From Paramesorhizobium leguminum (GTDB lineage Bacteria; Pseudomonadota; Alphaproteobacteria; Rhizobiales; Rhizobiaceae): DNA of 64,000 nucleotides. The notes under the pieces are model-generated. The model was given only the letters and a program-made list of their open reading frames with translations, was not told where the DNA came from and ran no database searches. Shown here piece after piece: positions 63,997 to 64,000 of the stretch. Position 1 is the stretch's first letter. Each line of letters begins with the position of its first letter. The stretch covers positions 1 to 64,000 of the forward strand of contig NZ_QJTF01000013.1 in NCBI RefSeq assembly GCF_003217235.1, read 5' to 3'. The position numbers and the translations under genes were made by a program.

Positions 63997-64000
63997 ATGA
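63997..64000 (+). CDS. Possible start of the next gene, running off the window
   Basis: An ATG at 63997 follows a GGAAGGGAAAACG sequence, a good ribosome site, and lies divergent from the kinase gene. Only one codon is visible, so the product cannot be named. Confidence 0.3.

Overview
The window looks like chromosome of an alphaproteobacterium of the Hyphomicrobiales (Rhizobiales), close to the Brucella/Ochrobactrum or Phyllobacteriaceae groups. This rests on GC-rich codon use, rhizobial versions of housekeeping genes (metH, ubiE/ubiB/coaBC, hrcA-grpE, rph-rdgB-hemW-rsmI-yraN, a BMP-type nucleoside transporter) and many GC-rich palindromic intergenic repeats typical of that order. The species cannot be fixed from the sequence alone.

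Layout. 1-10.5 kb is the right part of a P2-like contractile-tail prophage or tailocin: tape measure (cut at its 5' side by an apparent IS end), gpU, gpX, gpD, gpV spike, PAAR tip, gpW/gp25, gpJ, gpI, a modular tail fibre, a fibre-assembly-type protein and a D12-class adenine methylase. No capsid, integrase or lysis genes are in view. 10.8-17.3 kb holds a secreted FAD oxidoreductase, a TauE/SafE exporter, an EEP phosphohydrolase convergent with and overlapping a cardiolipin synthase, and two membrane proteins (one HdeD-like). 17.5-26 kb carries prfC, an ECF41 sigma factor with its AhpD-like partner and a matching ECF41 promoter, then coaBC (with an unusual N-terminal ribbon-helix-helix domain), ubiB and ubiE, and upp. 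26-33.4 kb has a small orphan VapB-tail-like protein, metH under a palindrome-overlapped promoter, an RcnB-like periplasmic protein, a Stealth phosphotransferase and a DUF72 protein. 33.4-35.8 kb is a small accessory patch (two XRE regulators, small ORFs, a gene remnant and a DUF1778/GNAT toxin-antitoxin pair) ending at a tRNA-Ser(GGA).

36-47 kb contains msrA and a nucleoside uptake and salvage cluster: BMP binding protein, ABC ATPase, an isochorismatase-fold hydrolase, two permeases, cdd, punA, deoC and deoA, interrupted by slyX. It imports nucleosides and feeds bases and deoxyribose phosphate to metabolism. 47-54.6 kb holds an MGMT-type DNA repair protein, a Dabb protein and an assimilatory sulfate-reduction cluster (cysG-DUF2849-cysI-cysH-DUF934) followed by a ferredoxin reductase and a 2Fe-2S ferredoxin that may supply electrons. 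54.8-61 kb has yraN, rsmI, hemW, rdgB and rph facing hrcA-grpE. The window ends with a frameshifted FAD monooxygenase and a PfkB/adenosine-kinase-type kinase.

The most distinctive signal is a layered family of palindromic repeats. Seven copies of a ~158-bp element (type A) and two of a ~258-bp relative (type B) share end arms. Each arm has a small hairpin whose stem varies between copies but keeps pairing. All type A copies lie at gene 3' sides; one abuts punA and appears to supply its ribosome binding site. One type B copy and another palindrome have become coding sequence inside coaBC.
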